A stretch of DNA of 64,000 nt. Source: Gambelia wislizenii (Eukaryota > Chordata > Lepidosauria > Squamata > Crotaphytidae). The stretch is from NCBI GenBank assembly GCA_030847615.1, contig JAUMIR010000005.1, forward strand, positions 59,423,001-59,487,000. The letters run 5' to 3'. A model generated the notes under the pieces. The model had not been told where the DNA came from and ran no database searches. It saw only the letters and a list, made by a program, of their open reading frames with translations. The translations under genes and the position numbers were made by a program. Shown here piece after piece: positions 45,186 through 56,180 of the stretch (the first letter of the stretch is position 1; each line of letters begins with the position of its first letter).

Positions 45186-45575
45186 CATAGAATCATAGAA
45201 TTGTAGAGTTAGAAGAGACCACAAGGGCCATCCAGTCCAACCCCCTGCCACACAGGAAATCACGATCAAAGCATCCCTGACAGATGGCCATCCAACCTCT
45301 GTTTAAAGACCTCCAAGGAAGGAGACCCCACCATGCTCCGAGGGAGTGTGTTCCACTGCCAAACAGGTCTTACTGTCAAAAAGTTCCTCCTAATGTTGAA
45401 GTGGAATCTCTGTTCCTGGAGCCTGCATCCATTGCTCCGTGTTCTAGACTTTGGAGCAACAGAAAACAAGCTTGCTCCATCCTCAATGAGACACCCCTTC
45501 AAATACTTAAACAGGGCTATCATATCGCCCCTTAACCGTCTTTTTTTCAGGCTAAACATACCCCGCTCTTAAACC
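45186..45575 (-). mobile_element. CR1 LINE 3' end, antisense, well preserved
   Basis: The copy begins at the tail (ATAGAATCATAGAATTGTAG) and runs to about 45575. In antisense it encodes FSLKKRRLRGDMIALFKYLK and ASLFSVAPKSRTRSNGCRLQ, ending WNTLPRSMVGSPSLEVFKQR and LDGHLSGML. It matches 54590-54863. It is 5'-truncated, and the frame is open for 97 codons, so it is comparatively young. Confidence 0.9.
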
Positions 45576-45756
45576 GAGATTGAATTCACCACTCCACTGA
45601 TGCTGGGAGCAATTAGCCACCACTGAAGACATCCAATTGTTTCCTCCCAGTGGGATGTTTTGAAAAGCAAGCCCAGCCTGATCTGTGTGAGCTCCCCTTA
45701 ATAATCATGGTGCTACCCTTGGCTCTTACAGCGCAATGTTACACAGTGTAGGGCAG

Positions 45757-45885
45757 TGATGGGAACTGTGTGGCTCTCCAGATGTTGTTGGACTGCAACT
45801 CCCATTAGCTCTAGCTGGCACAGCCAATGATGAGGAGTGCTGGGAGTTGTACCTCAGCATCATCTAAAGGCTGCATCATTCCCAT
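45757..45885. mobile_element. MITE-like foldback, 'ttgttgg' family
   Basis: GATGTTGTTGGACTGCAACTC followed by a centre with CTAGCTGGCACAGCCAATG and then GAGTGCTGGGAGTTGTACCT. The two halves are imperfect inverted repeats. It is the clearest copy after 41935-42045. Confidence 0.6.
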
Positions 45886-46090
45886 GCTTACTGATGGGAA
45901 TATGTGCCTACTCAAAAAAGTAAGTACCATGAAATTCAGTGGAATCCACTCATATTACTATGTATACGCAGGCCCTTATCTCAGAGTAAGCCCCAACTGA
46001 AGTTGGTCAGGCTTACATCTGACTTTACATGTGTAGGGTTACACTATTACTTATGCTAATGTGTGACCAAAAAAAGGAACAAAGAAACTA

Positions 46091-46140
<50 letters not shown>

Positions 46141-47403
46141 GTATGTGTGTGTGTAACAAAATAGATAATATTGTTATTAAGATCCTCAAAATTCCTTTAA
46201 ACACTTATAGGATTAGAACTCTATATATGAAGGCAAAGTGCAAAAACATTTGAACTCTATATGAAGGCAAAGTGCAAAAACTTTTTTTTTTTAAATTGAC
46301 AAAATATACACTGATGTTTGGCTTAACATCCAATCGTTACTTTCCACTAAAGGAGACCATGTGAGGTTCAAACAGAACTGGAAAAAATGGGAAATAGGAC
46401 TGGGTTCTGTAGCAAATAGAAGTACGAGAGCACTTGGAGTTGTTGCAACTACCACAGTAATGCTGTGCTATTCTGCTGACCTTTTCAAGAATATTGCTGT
46501 ATTTATTTTATTTTATTTTTACTTTTCAAGTTTGTGTATCCTCTTTCTCCTGAGGCACAGATCTTGTGATGTTTTGGAAAGGCGGGATCTGAGTGAATGA
46601 TGCCCCAGCTAGTTTCCCACAATAACTTCCCATTCCATTCTTTTTAAATGAGATTGTTTTCTTCTATCACTGAAAGTAAAATTGGGAGAGCCATATTTTA
46701 ACTGACCATGCAGAAAGGACTTAAAAATGATATATTTCCAATCTGGATTATCTAAGAAGGAGTGCTACCTGCTTATGAGACCTTGCACTAGAATTTTATG
46801 GTGCTGCCTATTTTTTTGGTTAATTAAATATTCATGCCAGTGTGAGAGGAATAAAGAAGTTGCTCTGCCTGTGATGACGGAAATTGTATTTTTGGGAGCC
46901 AAGAACCCACCCAGATAAGCTTCTTTCAGGCATGCATTCTTTGCATAGACTTGTCCCACTCACTTAGAACAATGTACCCAGAAGGGCAGAGGAAAATGCT
47001 TGGTTTACTGTAAATAGGCTAACCATGAAAACATAAAATATATCTACTGAACATAAAACAGAGAAAGAAAATATTATCTATGCAGATACTTTCAGGGCCT
47101 GTTCTGGTGTCCTTATTTTGTCTGGAAGTATTTCCTCTTCTTTTCTGGAAGCTCTAAGAAGTGCTGTGCTGGGGTGACCCTGATGGATTCTGTAGATGCT
47201 TAACTGGTGAACAAGACCTATTCCAAATATAGCAAGCATGCATATCTCTGAGAATCATTGTACCTAATTCTAGTTTTCTGTGTTAAGAGCTATGGATTTG
47301 TTCATAATATGGAGCATAATCAATAATTCAGCCATCCAGTATGGCACAGTCCATGGAGAGTTTACCACATGATAATCTGTTTTGTTTAGACTCTAGTTAT
47401 AGG
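45886..47403. other. Unassigned stretch with a CT/TG microsatellite
   Basis: A near-duplicate of about 28 bases (TGAAGGCAAAGTGCAAAAAC at 46229 and again at 46263) sits just after the microsatellite. No gene recognised. Confidence 0.45.
46089..46154. repeat. (CT)n followed by (TG)n microsatellite
   Basis: About 50 bases of CT repeats with a few TT interruptions, then a short GTGTGTGTGTG run. Confidence 0.95.
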
Positions 47404-47945
47404 AGATTTTCAGATGGGAACAAAAAAGCACCCCCGTCTCACAATCTCTCCTCTCCTGCCCCTCTCCTGTCCCTGTAACAACATAAAATAAAAAGTTTTC
47501 AGACCTACCTTGTTCGTGCCTCATTCCCTCAGCAGGGCAGCCCAGGGCATTCCCTTAGCAGGGCCACTTCCTGGATTGAAATCCTGGCTGTTCTCACAAG
47601 AAGGCGAGAACACGGGAAATTCAAACTGTAAAAGGAAAATACCAAACAGTTACACTAAGCACCTAAACACACTTAAAACTTTACAAGTAACCCGGGGAGG
47701 GTACAAAAAAAAGTGTGTCACTTACCTTGATGTCCCAATCTCACCTGGAAGTGTTCTGGCATGGACCTCCTATTGATGCTGGCATCATGCCAGCAAATAG
47801 GGCACCTTTTCACTTGTAGGACATGCTGTTACAGAAACGGAATGGAGGACCCATTGACGGCTTAGCCTGTCAATAAAAAGCAGTGCTGGCAGAATGGCAG
47901 CAGAACAGGAGCATGACGACACGGGAACAATGCCATCTGAAAGGG
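47404..47945. mobile_element. Non-autonomous DNA element, 'ttttcagatgg' family, copy 1
   Basis: The left end AGATTTTCAGATGGGA and the right end with an inverted TTTCAGATGG core match the ends of 62216-62805. Both copies carry an internal TTCTC...GAGAAC hairpin (here TGTTCTCACAAGAAGGCGAG). No coding capacity. The right boundary is approximate. Confidence 0.55.
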
Positions 47946-48329
47946 GAGCCCTTTAGCAATCCCCTGGCATTGTTATCATGCCATATTTAGCATGTCTGAT
48001 AATCTCCACAGTGGCTCTGGGTCCAAAGGAAACAGCCTCTTAGTGGGGTGCCCAGGCTGTGGCAATGGTAAAACTACATGCCCCCTACAGTGTCTAGGAC
48101 AGGAGTGGGAACTGTGTGGGCTTCCAGATGCTGTTGAACTGCAGCTCGCATCAATCCTTGCCCACATAGCCAATAGCTAGATAAGCTGTTGTGTTATTAC
48201 TGGAAACGCTGATATTACAGCAACAACAGGAAACATGTCCAAACCATTTTGAAAGATTTTATGGCTAGTTGGATACTAGTCTGTGCTTCCTTCCCTTCAG
48301 TCTTCAGTCAGATTAGGATTCAGTAAGTG

Positions 48330-48330
<1 letters not shown>
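47946..48330. other. Unassigned, with a MITE-like remnant
   Basis: 48100-48180 (TCCAGATGCTGTTGAACTGC) is a partial copy of the 'ttgttgg' family. Nothing else recognised. Confidence 0.4.

Positions 48331-48331
<1 letters not shown>

Positions 48332-48362
<31 letters not shown>
48332..48362. repeat. (TA)n microsatellite
   Basis: About 15 TA repeats, followed by CACACAC. Confidence 0.95.
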
Positions 48363-48368
<6 letters not shown>

Positions 48369-48682
48369 CTTTAAAATGCAGTAGGCTGGTTTGAAGAAAA
48401 GGCAATCATAAAACAGGGTCCAAAGTCAATTGTCATGCTGGGTCAGAGCCAAGCATTCAAGCTATAATAATGGTAGGAGTATAGACAAGGAGGTGAAGCC
48501 TAAGATTCCAACTGAGGCAGGCAGAGTAGAAAAATGGGAGCATAAGGTACAATTCAGACAGCCACAAACTAGAAAACATAGCAAATATTCAATTTAAATT
48601 TTTAAAAATTTAGTACCATTATACAAATCAACTCCATAACAGCAGTTTATGAAACTTTGTTTAAAAAAATAGAATGAAATAC

Positions 48683-49245
48683 ATCTCTCTCTCTCTGGCT
48701 TTTCTTCGCAAACGAAGATTCAGGAAGGACTCATCCCACGCTTTCTGCAAGCGCGCTGATGACTAAAAAGGCCAATCTGAGATAAACAAGTCCGGTTGCA
48801 GAAAGCACAGCAGAAGGTCTCCTTGGGTGATGTTTCCGGGTTGTGATTCTTTCTGCGTTGTCATTTCTCTTCAAGACTTGTTCGGTATGAGTTCTCAAAT
48901 AAGGCTGCAGCATTGTGGACAGTGCGTCTCCATGCCTCCCGATGTGAGGCCAGGGTGGACCATTGTTGGTGATCAATTTGGCCGAGCCTGAGATGTTGTT
49001 TCAGGGAGTCTTTGTATTGCTTTTTTGGAGTGCCCCTCTTACGCTGACCCGTGGCGAGTTCACCATAGAGTACTATTTTTGGGAGGCGATGGTCCTCCAG
49101 CCTAGAAATGTGCCCTGCCCAGCGCAGCTGTGTTCTCAATATCATGGCCTCAATGCTGGTGATCCCTGCTTGCTCAAGGACAGCAACATTCGTCACATTC
49201 ATATTATAAACTGAAATGGGTAGGCCAATCAAAATCAAACAGAGC
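48683..49245 (-). mobile_element. Zinc-finger LINE 3' end, longest copy
   Basis: Antisense frames encode LEQAGITSIEAMILRTQLRW, AGHISRLEDHRLPKIVLYGE, RKRGTPKKQYKDSLKQHLRL and DHQQWSTLASHREAWRR, then, after a frameshift near 48865, the KRQRRKN and CX2C...H finger region. RWAGHISR...LPK...GTPKKRYKD...WR text of this type is known from the C-terminal part of several animal LINEs. The 3' end faces (CT)n at 48683. Truncated and frameshifted. The clade is not assigned. Confidence 0.75.
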
Positions 49246-49326
49246 AGAGTAGTGGTTAATTCCTAAAGGCCAACTGAAACAACCCCATTTCTGTTTACTT
49301 GTCAGAAGTAGGGAGGAAACCATTAA

Positions 49327-49695
49327 ATAACAATAAAAATACTGGAGCTCCTATATAGTAAAACCTTCACTCTTACTAACGTTGGCCTCCCATCCTCCCA
49401 CTGGAATCTGGAACAAGGTCTCACTGAAAGATCTCAAGCATTTAAAGGGGCTCTTGGAGACACCAATGCCCCACCACCACTAGCTACACAGTTGTCACAA
49501 CAAGTGTGGCAGGCTAATAAAAGTCTAGCTGCACCAAGAGATTCAAGTACTAGTACCATGCCATCCTTTGAAATGCCTCCACCACAGCTGATGGCTGAGA
49601 CTAACATGGCATTGTTCAGCACCAAGATATCACTTGACATCTGTACTAATTCCTCCACCAATGAAACTTATGGTCCCAAGCAACACTGGGACTGA
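49327..49695 (+). other. Open frame without ATG near its start, unrecognised
   Basis: 122 codons are open from the stop at 49324 to TGA at 49693, including FKGALGDTNAPPPLATQLSQ, then MPSFEMPPPQLMAETNMALF and NETYGPKQHWD. The first ATG comes only at 49558. The composition (P, T, Q, S) looks less repeat-like than its surroundings. It might be an exon or a decayed processed copy of a host gene, but I see no convincing acceptor and no homologue I can name. Confidence 0.2.
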
Positions 49696-49770
49696 TTTTG
49701 TTCTGAAACAAATCTAGTATTCTAATTCAGCTGGACTTAGTAACAGTGATTCAGTAAGTAGATGAATGCT

Positions 49771-49901
49771 ATTGTTTTACTAACAAATTATAATTTGCCA
49801 GTTTAAGATTAATCCCCAAACTGCAAACATTTTTCTTAGGAATGGTTGCAGTTTGGGGATTAATCTTAAACTGGCAAATTATAATTTGTTAGTAAAACAA
49901 T
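49771..49901. repeat. Perfect 56-bp inverted repeat
   Basis: Arms 49771-49826 and 49846-49901 are exact reverse complements over 56 bases; the loop of 19 bases is 49827-49845. The 13-mer ATTTTTCTTAGGA occurs in the loop (49829-49841) and again overlapping the right arm end (49900-49912). The perfect arms imply a recent origin. No transposon termini are recognisable. Confidence 0.97.
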
Positions 49902-49972
49902 TTTTCTTAGGAGTAGCTACTTCCCACTATTCTTCTCTTCTCCCCTCCACTACTGATAAAGTGGCTTGATCA

Positions 49973-50008
49973 CCTCCTCCTCCTCCTCCTCCTCCTCCTC
50001 CTCCTCCA
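49973..50008. repeat. (CTC)n / (GAG)n microsatellite
   Basis: About 12 trinucleotide repeats. The Gly- and Arg-rich short frames on the minus strand result from it. Confidence 0.95.
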
Positions 50009-51228
50009 TCTTCTTCTCTCTTCCTCAGTGATCTTCCCCTGCCTTTCCTTGCATAGTCCTTCTGAAAGCAAGCAAAACCTAAAAGAAACCCCAAGGACTT
50101 GCTCCACACTCATGCAATTAATCCCTGTGAACTCCAGTGGAATGTTTAAGTGATGAGTCGAGTCATGGGATGTAACCCTGAGCTGCTTCTGCAATTCAGA
50201 AGGACTGTGTTAGAAAACGAGCACTAAGATTACAATACTATCTCAAGGCTTTGCTAGCACACAGAAATCTTGCATCCTGAAATGAAATCACATATAGCAG
50301 ACAGCAACTGACTTTTCATAGCACTCCCTATGCATGTTTCTATATAATCATGGAAGGTGTGTTTCTATATAATCATGGAGAATCACTAGATGAATATAAT
50401 GCTATTAAGTGTGCAGTACATGACTCCTGAAAAGAAATTAAATTCAAGTTAATTCCTAATAAAGCCAAGTTATTCAGAATTGATTGCTTTAATACCAATT
50501 AGCCAATGAAGCCACACCATTATTTTAGCAAATAATATTTGGAGTTCACTTGTTTAATACTCAGGCCTTTTATATCACCATTTTTGCAGTTTCTTATGCA
50601 ATATATTGGTTCTAATTAATGCTTTATTATTAGCTTATTATACCAAAGGAAATTACAGTAGCAGAAAGTACATAAGCTCAAAGGGCAACTGGCAAATATC
50701 TTCATTGGGTATATGTTATTTGCAACCACTTCCTGTCCTGCTGAGTGGTACACAGATAAGGGCTGCCAGTTTTCAAACAGCTTAAGTTTTATGTATAAAA
50801 CTGCATAAGAATATAGCAATGGATTGTGAATTCCAAGAAACAAAATTGAAAACATAAAAGCAATAGATGTGCTCACAGCAAAGTTTGGAATGAAATGTCA
50901 AATGACCTACAATATCCTTGATCATGGGCTTGTGTAATGTAGGAGCCGCTTCGGTGAAGCTAAAGCACAACTGAACCTGGTTAGTGTGTGGATGGAAGCA
51001 GTACTGGGACTTTTTTAAAAAAAAGTACAGTTACAAGTATCCCCTAGCTGGCATAGCCAGCACCCATGCAGCTGGGCGTTTGGGAAGAGGTAGCCAAAAA
51101 TGTAATTTTTCTAAACTGTGGATAAAAGTTGCAGCAGGAGATGCCCTTGCATGTCACAACTCCCATAGTCATGCATGCCATGCACCGGTAGAGCAGTGTT
51201 CACACTGGTAAGAAGTGCAACGAGGGAT
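50009..51228. other. Unassigned stretch
   Basis: No gene supported. 50430-50730 is AT-rich with several ATTA/TTAAT cores and no repeat I recognise; it may be worth a conservation check. A MITE-like scrap lies at 51040-51075. Confidence 0.4.
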
Positions 51229-51460
51229 TGGTTGTTGTTGCTTTGCACATTCAAATGGACTCCCATTTATGGCAAACACCATCATAGGCTTTTCTTGGCA
51301 AGATTTATTCAGAGGGAGGTTTGCCATTGCCTTCATGTAAAGCTGAGGAAGTGCAACTTGTCCAGATCTCACCAGTTGGTTTCCATGGCTTACCATGGAT
51401 CCAAACTTTGGTCTCCCACATTCCTAATCCAAAGTTCAAACCACTACACTACACTAGGTC
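51229..51460 (-). mobile_element. tRNA-derived SINE, second family, antisense
   Basis: Antisense: a GTTGTTGTTG end, CTTTTCTTGGCAAGATTTATTC, a GAGGTTTGCCATTGCCTTC segment, and at the right AAAGTTCAAACCACTACACTA (the tRNA-like part with a degenerate B box). It matches the sense copy at 55130-55320 in the shared AAATCTTGCCAAGAAAA region. Diverged. Confidence 0.65.
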
Positions 51461-53250
51461 TCACAACACCCTGGCAAAGAGAGATACTAAGAACAATTCA
51501 AATTATCTATTATTGTAGGCCTAATACATTTGAATCTGAAATCATATAAGGCCAGACCAGGGTCACAGATGGTGTGGGTATGATCCAAAATATAGATGCA
51601 TGGGAACTGGAGAAGTAACATCTCATGTTTTATATATAACTACTGTTAAGAACATCGGAAGTAAATGTAAAAATTCTCTTCTTTTTTTGTTTTTCTACTG
51701 GTTTTTTCACTCTTTGTTGTTCTTTTTGTTTGTATATTCTTTGTTTCTTTTAGTGTATTGAAAAACTTTAATTAAAAAAAAAAAACACCAACCATGGGTG
51801 ATAGTAGATTCTCCAAACTCAGTATTTAAATTCTGGATTTGATGGTATTCAGTGCAGTCTCTAGTAAATGTTGCCACTGCTGGAAACAGCAGCAAGTGAA
51901 TTGCCAAAGCCATCAAATTAATACTTATCATGCACACAGATGAAATTTTCATTTCCAGATCTGCATTACTGCACTAGTTCAGTCATCCTGGTATTAATTT
52001 TTGATTTTGCATGTGTAATATGATCTGAAATGTTAAGATATATAATGCATGACAGTGTTTTAGTGTAATGAAAACTTAAGTATAGGATTTGGATATCTGA
52101 TTCAACTGAAACATTGAATCACACCTTCACATAATAGATGCATGTGATTGTTTTTCTCCTAACATACTACGTGTCTCCTTTGCCCCCCACAAACATTCGA
52201 TCTAAGATTTTGAAAAGGAGACCTGTGTCCTTTATAAATCAGGCACTCCTTTATTGAGTTCTGCAAGACCTGACAACAGTATATAATAAATTTACTGTCT
52301 TTCATAACACATTGACAGGCTGTTACAGATGCCCCACATCATTTGTAACTGGGCCCAAAATCTCTCAAGTCATCAAAGGCTCCTGTGTAAACATGGCAGT
52401 CATCAAATAAGAGAGCAAGTCAATGCATCAGTAAGTGGTTAAATAGGAAGCCAGAGGTACATGGACAATTTAGATAATGGAGAAAAGATGTACTGTGACC
52501 CTTGTTATATAACTTATTTATAAATGTTCTAACACTTTAGTAGAAGAGTAAATGCTATATGCGTTTCCTCACCTCTCTTTCAAAGAGAGGAACTGATGAA
52601 TTTATACCCACTTCTTTTAAATTTTAAGCTTAAGAGAAGGTTCCAGGCAAATACAGCTGCCAAACCATGGCACCAAAGGTCATTCTCTACTTGGCAGTTA
52701 TTCAGCAACTGTTTAATTTAGCTTAGTCACTTTCTATATTATTATTTGTATGTCATCCTGGGATCTCGTGATATAGAGTAAAATATACATATTGAAACTA
52801 ACTATATAAATACATTTTATCATCTATATTTGTAAGTTGATGTGTATTTTTTTAAAAAGTTAGTATTTGTTTACTTCTAGATTAAACAAGACTTTTAAAG
52901 ATCATCAAGTGAAGGCGTTTTAAGCAGGTAACATAAAACATAAAATATTGCTCTGCTGTTTAACTAATGAATTTGAACTTAGTTTGCAGACTTTGGATTT
53001 TCTGAACAGACCATTGATTTACCTATTGATATTAAATGATGACAATTTGAACCAAGTAGCTTATAATTAAAAGAGTTCTCAAATTTTCCCTCTCATGTCG
53101 ACAGTTGATCAATTGACAGTTGACAACTGAATTTTATCATATTTTCCAGTGGTACACTAATATACAAGATGTTTCATTTAATACTATAGAGAAACATAAT
53201 AATCTGTTGGGAGCCATAAAGTCATTCTGGGCAAAGCCAAAGCTAGTCAT
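51461..53250. other. Unassigned AT-rich stretch
   Basis: An A-rich tract at about 51775-51785 after GTATTGAAAAACTTTAATT could be the 3' end of an old L1, but I see no ORF2 text before it. Nothing else recognised. Confidence 0.35.
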
Positions 53251-53695
53251 TAGAATCATAGAACCATAGAGTCCAATCCCTGCTCAATGCAGGAAATCTA
53301 GCTAGGGCATCCCCAACAGGTATCTGTCTAGACTCTTCTTGAAGCTGTCCAGAGAAAAGGACTGTACTATCTCTCTTGGTAATTGGTTCTGCTGTCGAAC
53401 CGCTCTTGCTGTCAAGATGTTCCTTCTCATGTTCAATGAAAATCTACCCTCCTCTAACTTAAAACCATTGTCCTACCCTCTGGGGCAGCAGAGAACAAAC
53501 CTGCACCCTCCTCTTTGTGACAGCCCTTGAAGTATTTAAAGAGTCTCATCATGCCACTCCTCAATCTTCTCTTCACCAGGATGAACATGCCCAATGCCCT
53601 CAGCCTTTCCTCACAGGTTTTGTTCTCCAAACCTCTTATCATCCTTTTTGCCAATCTCTGAACCTGCTTGCTCCATACTGTGTTTAGTTTACTAG
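53251..53695 (-). mobile_element. Older CR1 LINE 3' end, antisense
   Basis: In antisense it reads QRLAKRMIRGLENKTCEERL, RALGMFILVKRRLRSGMMRL and FKYFKGCHKEEGAGLFSAAP. It differs from the other CR1 copies here (RGLENKTCEERLRALG against EGLEAMPYEKRLRELS), so it belongs to another, probably older subfamily. Confidence 0.8.
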
Positions 53696-53948
53696 GTATA
53701 ACACATGATGGAGCCTTCCAGAGCTGAAAAGTATCAGGTCTAAAGAAGCAAAGTCTTTTATAATTTGTTTGGAAGCCAACACATAAATACACACACATAT
53801 ATATGAGAAAAGTATGAGTCCATCCACAAAGGATGTTGCAAAATTTGTTCATATTTCAGTTTTCTATAAAGGCCCTCTGTAGGTCACTAGAACTTAAGAT
53901 GATGTTGGTAAAATTGGTAGTTTGTGCAGTATTTAACTCATTTCCAGT
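53696..53948. other. Unassigned non-coding stretch
   Basis: A short (CA/TA)n tract lies at about 53789-53805. Nothing else recognised. Confidence 0.35.
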
Positions 53949-54283
53949 TACCATATATTCCGGCGTATAAGACGACTGGCATACAAGACGACCCACCACT
54001 CCTTCTCTTATATGGCGAGTATATCCCAAACTCCACCCCTCCACCCACCACCAGGCTGGTTTAAAGAATTTTGGGCCCCCCTGCAGCACTTTATTTAGGA
54101 GGGGCATATATTTATCTCAGGTCAGTGTAACCTAGCCTATTCACAGTACAGGATGTTCAGATTATTACATAATTTGCCACCAATAATTCAGTTAAAAAAA
54201 CTATATTATAGGCACTAACATATTTTTGTTGTTTTTTATTAGCAATTAACATAATGGTGTAGTTTTCCTCAAAGAAAAGAAAG

Positions 54284-54940
54284 AGTGGACCACAAGCTGA
54301 ACATGAGTCAGCAGTGTGATGCAGCAACTAAAAAAGCCAATGCAATTCTAGGCTGCATCAATAGGAATCTAGTGTCTAGATCAAGGGAAGTAATAGTGCC
54401 ACTCTATTCTGCTTTGGTCAGGCCTCACCTGGAATACTGTGTCCAGTTCTGGACACCACAATTCAAGAAGGATATTGAGAAGCTGGAACGTGTCCAGAGG
54501 AGGGCGGCCAAAATGATGGAAGGTCTGGAAGCCATGCCCTATGAGAAGCGGCTTAGGGAGCTGAGTATGTTTAGCCTGGAGAAGAGAGGATTAAAAGGGG
54601 ACATGATAGCCATGTTTAAATATTTGAAGGGATGTCATACTGAGGATGGAGCAAGTTTGTTTTCTGCTGCTCCAGAGACAAGGACATGGAACAATGAATT
54701 CAAACTCCAGGAAAAGAGATTCCACCTAAACATTGTTAGGAAGAACTCCCTGACAGTAAGACCTGTTCAACAGTGCAACATGCTGTTTCTGAGTGTGATA
54801 GAGTCTCTTTCTTTGGAGATTTTTAAACAGAGGCTGAATGGCCATCTTTCGGGAATGCTTTGATTGTGTTTTCCTGCAGGGCAGGGGGTTGGACTAGATG
54901 GCACTTTTTGGTCTCTTCCAACTCTATGATTCTATGTATC
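54284..54940 (+). mobile_element. CR1 LINE, best preserved copy
   Basis: An open frame of 192 codons (54285-54863) encodes the ORF2 C-terminal region: [60 protein letters not shown] and LFSAAPETRT, ending in FKQRLNGHLSGML. A short 3' UTR with GGCAGGGGGTTGGACTAG and the tail TCTATGATTCTATG follow. The upstream reverse transcriptase is absent (5' truncation). The youngest-looking CR1 in the window. Confidence 0.9.
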
Positions 54941-55026
54941 TAATTAGTTTTGCACCCATACGCCACTAGTTGCTGCCCAGAACACTAAAGTAATGCAGTA
55001 ACCAATGAATAAACTGGCAAATAATA

Positions 55027-55110
55027 GAATTACAGTATAGAGTTGGAAGAGACCACTAGGCCATCTAGTCCAACCATCTGCCCTGCAGAAATACACAATC
55101 AAAGCATTCC
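55027..55110 (-). mobile_element. CR1 LINE terminal fragment, antisense
   Basis: ATAGAATTACAGTATAGAGT, then GACCACTAGGCCATCTAGTC and GCAGAAATACACAATCAAAG are the antisense of the last ~85 bases of CR1. Confidence 0.75.
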
Positions 55111-55119
55111 CACCTCTGA

Positions 55120-55320
55120 TTGCACTAGTTAAGGGTGGAAGAGTGGTTTGAGCATTTGGACTACAACTCTGGAGGCTAGGGTTTGAATCCCCACTCAGCC
55201 ATGGAAACCCACTGGTGGCACTGGATGACCTTAGGCAAGTCACACTATCTCAGCCTCAGACGTAGGCAAAGGCAAACACCCCCCTGAACAAATCTTGCCA
55301 AGAAAACCTCATGAAAACCT
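55120..55320 (+). mobile_element. tRNA-derived SINE, second family, sense, 3'-truncated
   Basis: GGAAGAGTGGTTTGAGCATT fits an A box and AGGGTTTGAATCCCC a B box. CTTAGGCAAGTCACACTATC and CAAATCTTGCCAAGAAAACC follow, as in the antisense copy 51229-51460. It ends in a CCTCCTCCTCCTTTCC tract where the GC-rich part begins. Confidence 0.75.
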
Positions 55321-55500
55321 CCTCCTCCTTTCCCCTCCCTTTGTTGTGGTGGCGGTGGCGGTGGGGAGCACCTGCTGGTGCTCAGGGAGCCTGGAACTGC
55401 CACCGCTGCCACATGTTGGGGCTCTATGCGAGGGGGCCCCCAGACACGATGGGCCCCCACAAATCCTGATGACGGCCCTGCCCACCACCCACCCATCGCA

Positions 55501-56180
55501 GCTTCGTGAAGGGTGGGAGGGGGGAGGGTAGAGGGGGTGTTTCCACCTCACACCTGCCCTTCACGGAGCCAGGATCGGGGTCCCGATTGGGGCTTCATGA
55601 AGGGTGAGAGGGGGAGGGTAGAGGGGGGCTTTCCACCCCACACCTGCCCTTCACAGAGCCAGGACTGGGGTCCCGATAGGGGCTTCATGAAGGGTGAGAG
55701 GGGGAGGGTAGAGGGGGGCTTTCCACCCCACACTGCCCTTCACAGAGCCAGGATTGGGGTCCTGATTGGGGCTTCATGAAGGGTGAGAGGGGGAGGGTAG
55801 AGGGGGGCTTTCCACCCCACACCCACCCTTCACAGAGCCGGGATCGGGGTCCCGGTTGGGGCTTTGTGAAGGGTGGGAGGGAGGAGGCTTTCCACCCAAC
55901 ACCCGCCCTTCACAGAGCCGGGATCGGGGTCCCGGTTGGGGCTTTGTGAAGGGTGGGAGGGAGGAGGCTTTCCACCCAACACCCGCCCTTCATGGAGCTG
56001 GGATCAGGGTCCCAGTTGGGGCTTCGTGAAGGGCAGGAGGGGGGAGGCTTTCCACTCCACACCTGCCCTTCACGGAGCCAGAATTGGGGTCCTGATAGGG
56101 GCTTCGTGAAGGGCAGGGGGGAGGCTTTCCTTCCCACACCCGCCCTTCACGGAGCCAGGATCGGGGTCCCAATTGTGGCT
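55501..56180. repeat. Minisatellite, units of ~90 then ~80 bp
   Basis: Unit starts (GCTTCRTGAAGGG or GCTTTGTGAAGGG) lie at 55501, 55592, 55682, 55771, 55861, 55941, 56021 and 56101. The spacing is 91, 90, 89, 90, then 80, 80, 80. The shorter units lack the GGGTAGAGG-type piece. Every unit has GCTTCGTGAAGGG and, further on, CCCTTCACGGAGCC, which are inverted, so each unit can form a hairpin. Long frames on both strands follow from the array. Confidence 0.9.

Noticed and set aside
46029..46253. 74-codon frame with SLSLSLSL repeats
   Set aside because: It is the translation of the (CT)n microsatellite.
48332..48362. AT repeat as a possible regulatory TATA cluster
   Set aside because: It is a plain dinucleotide microsatellite.
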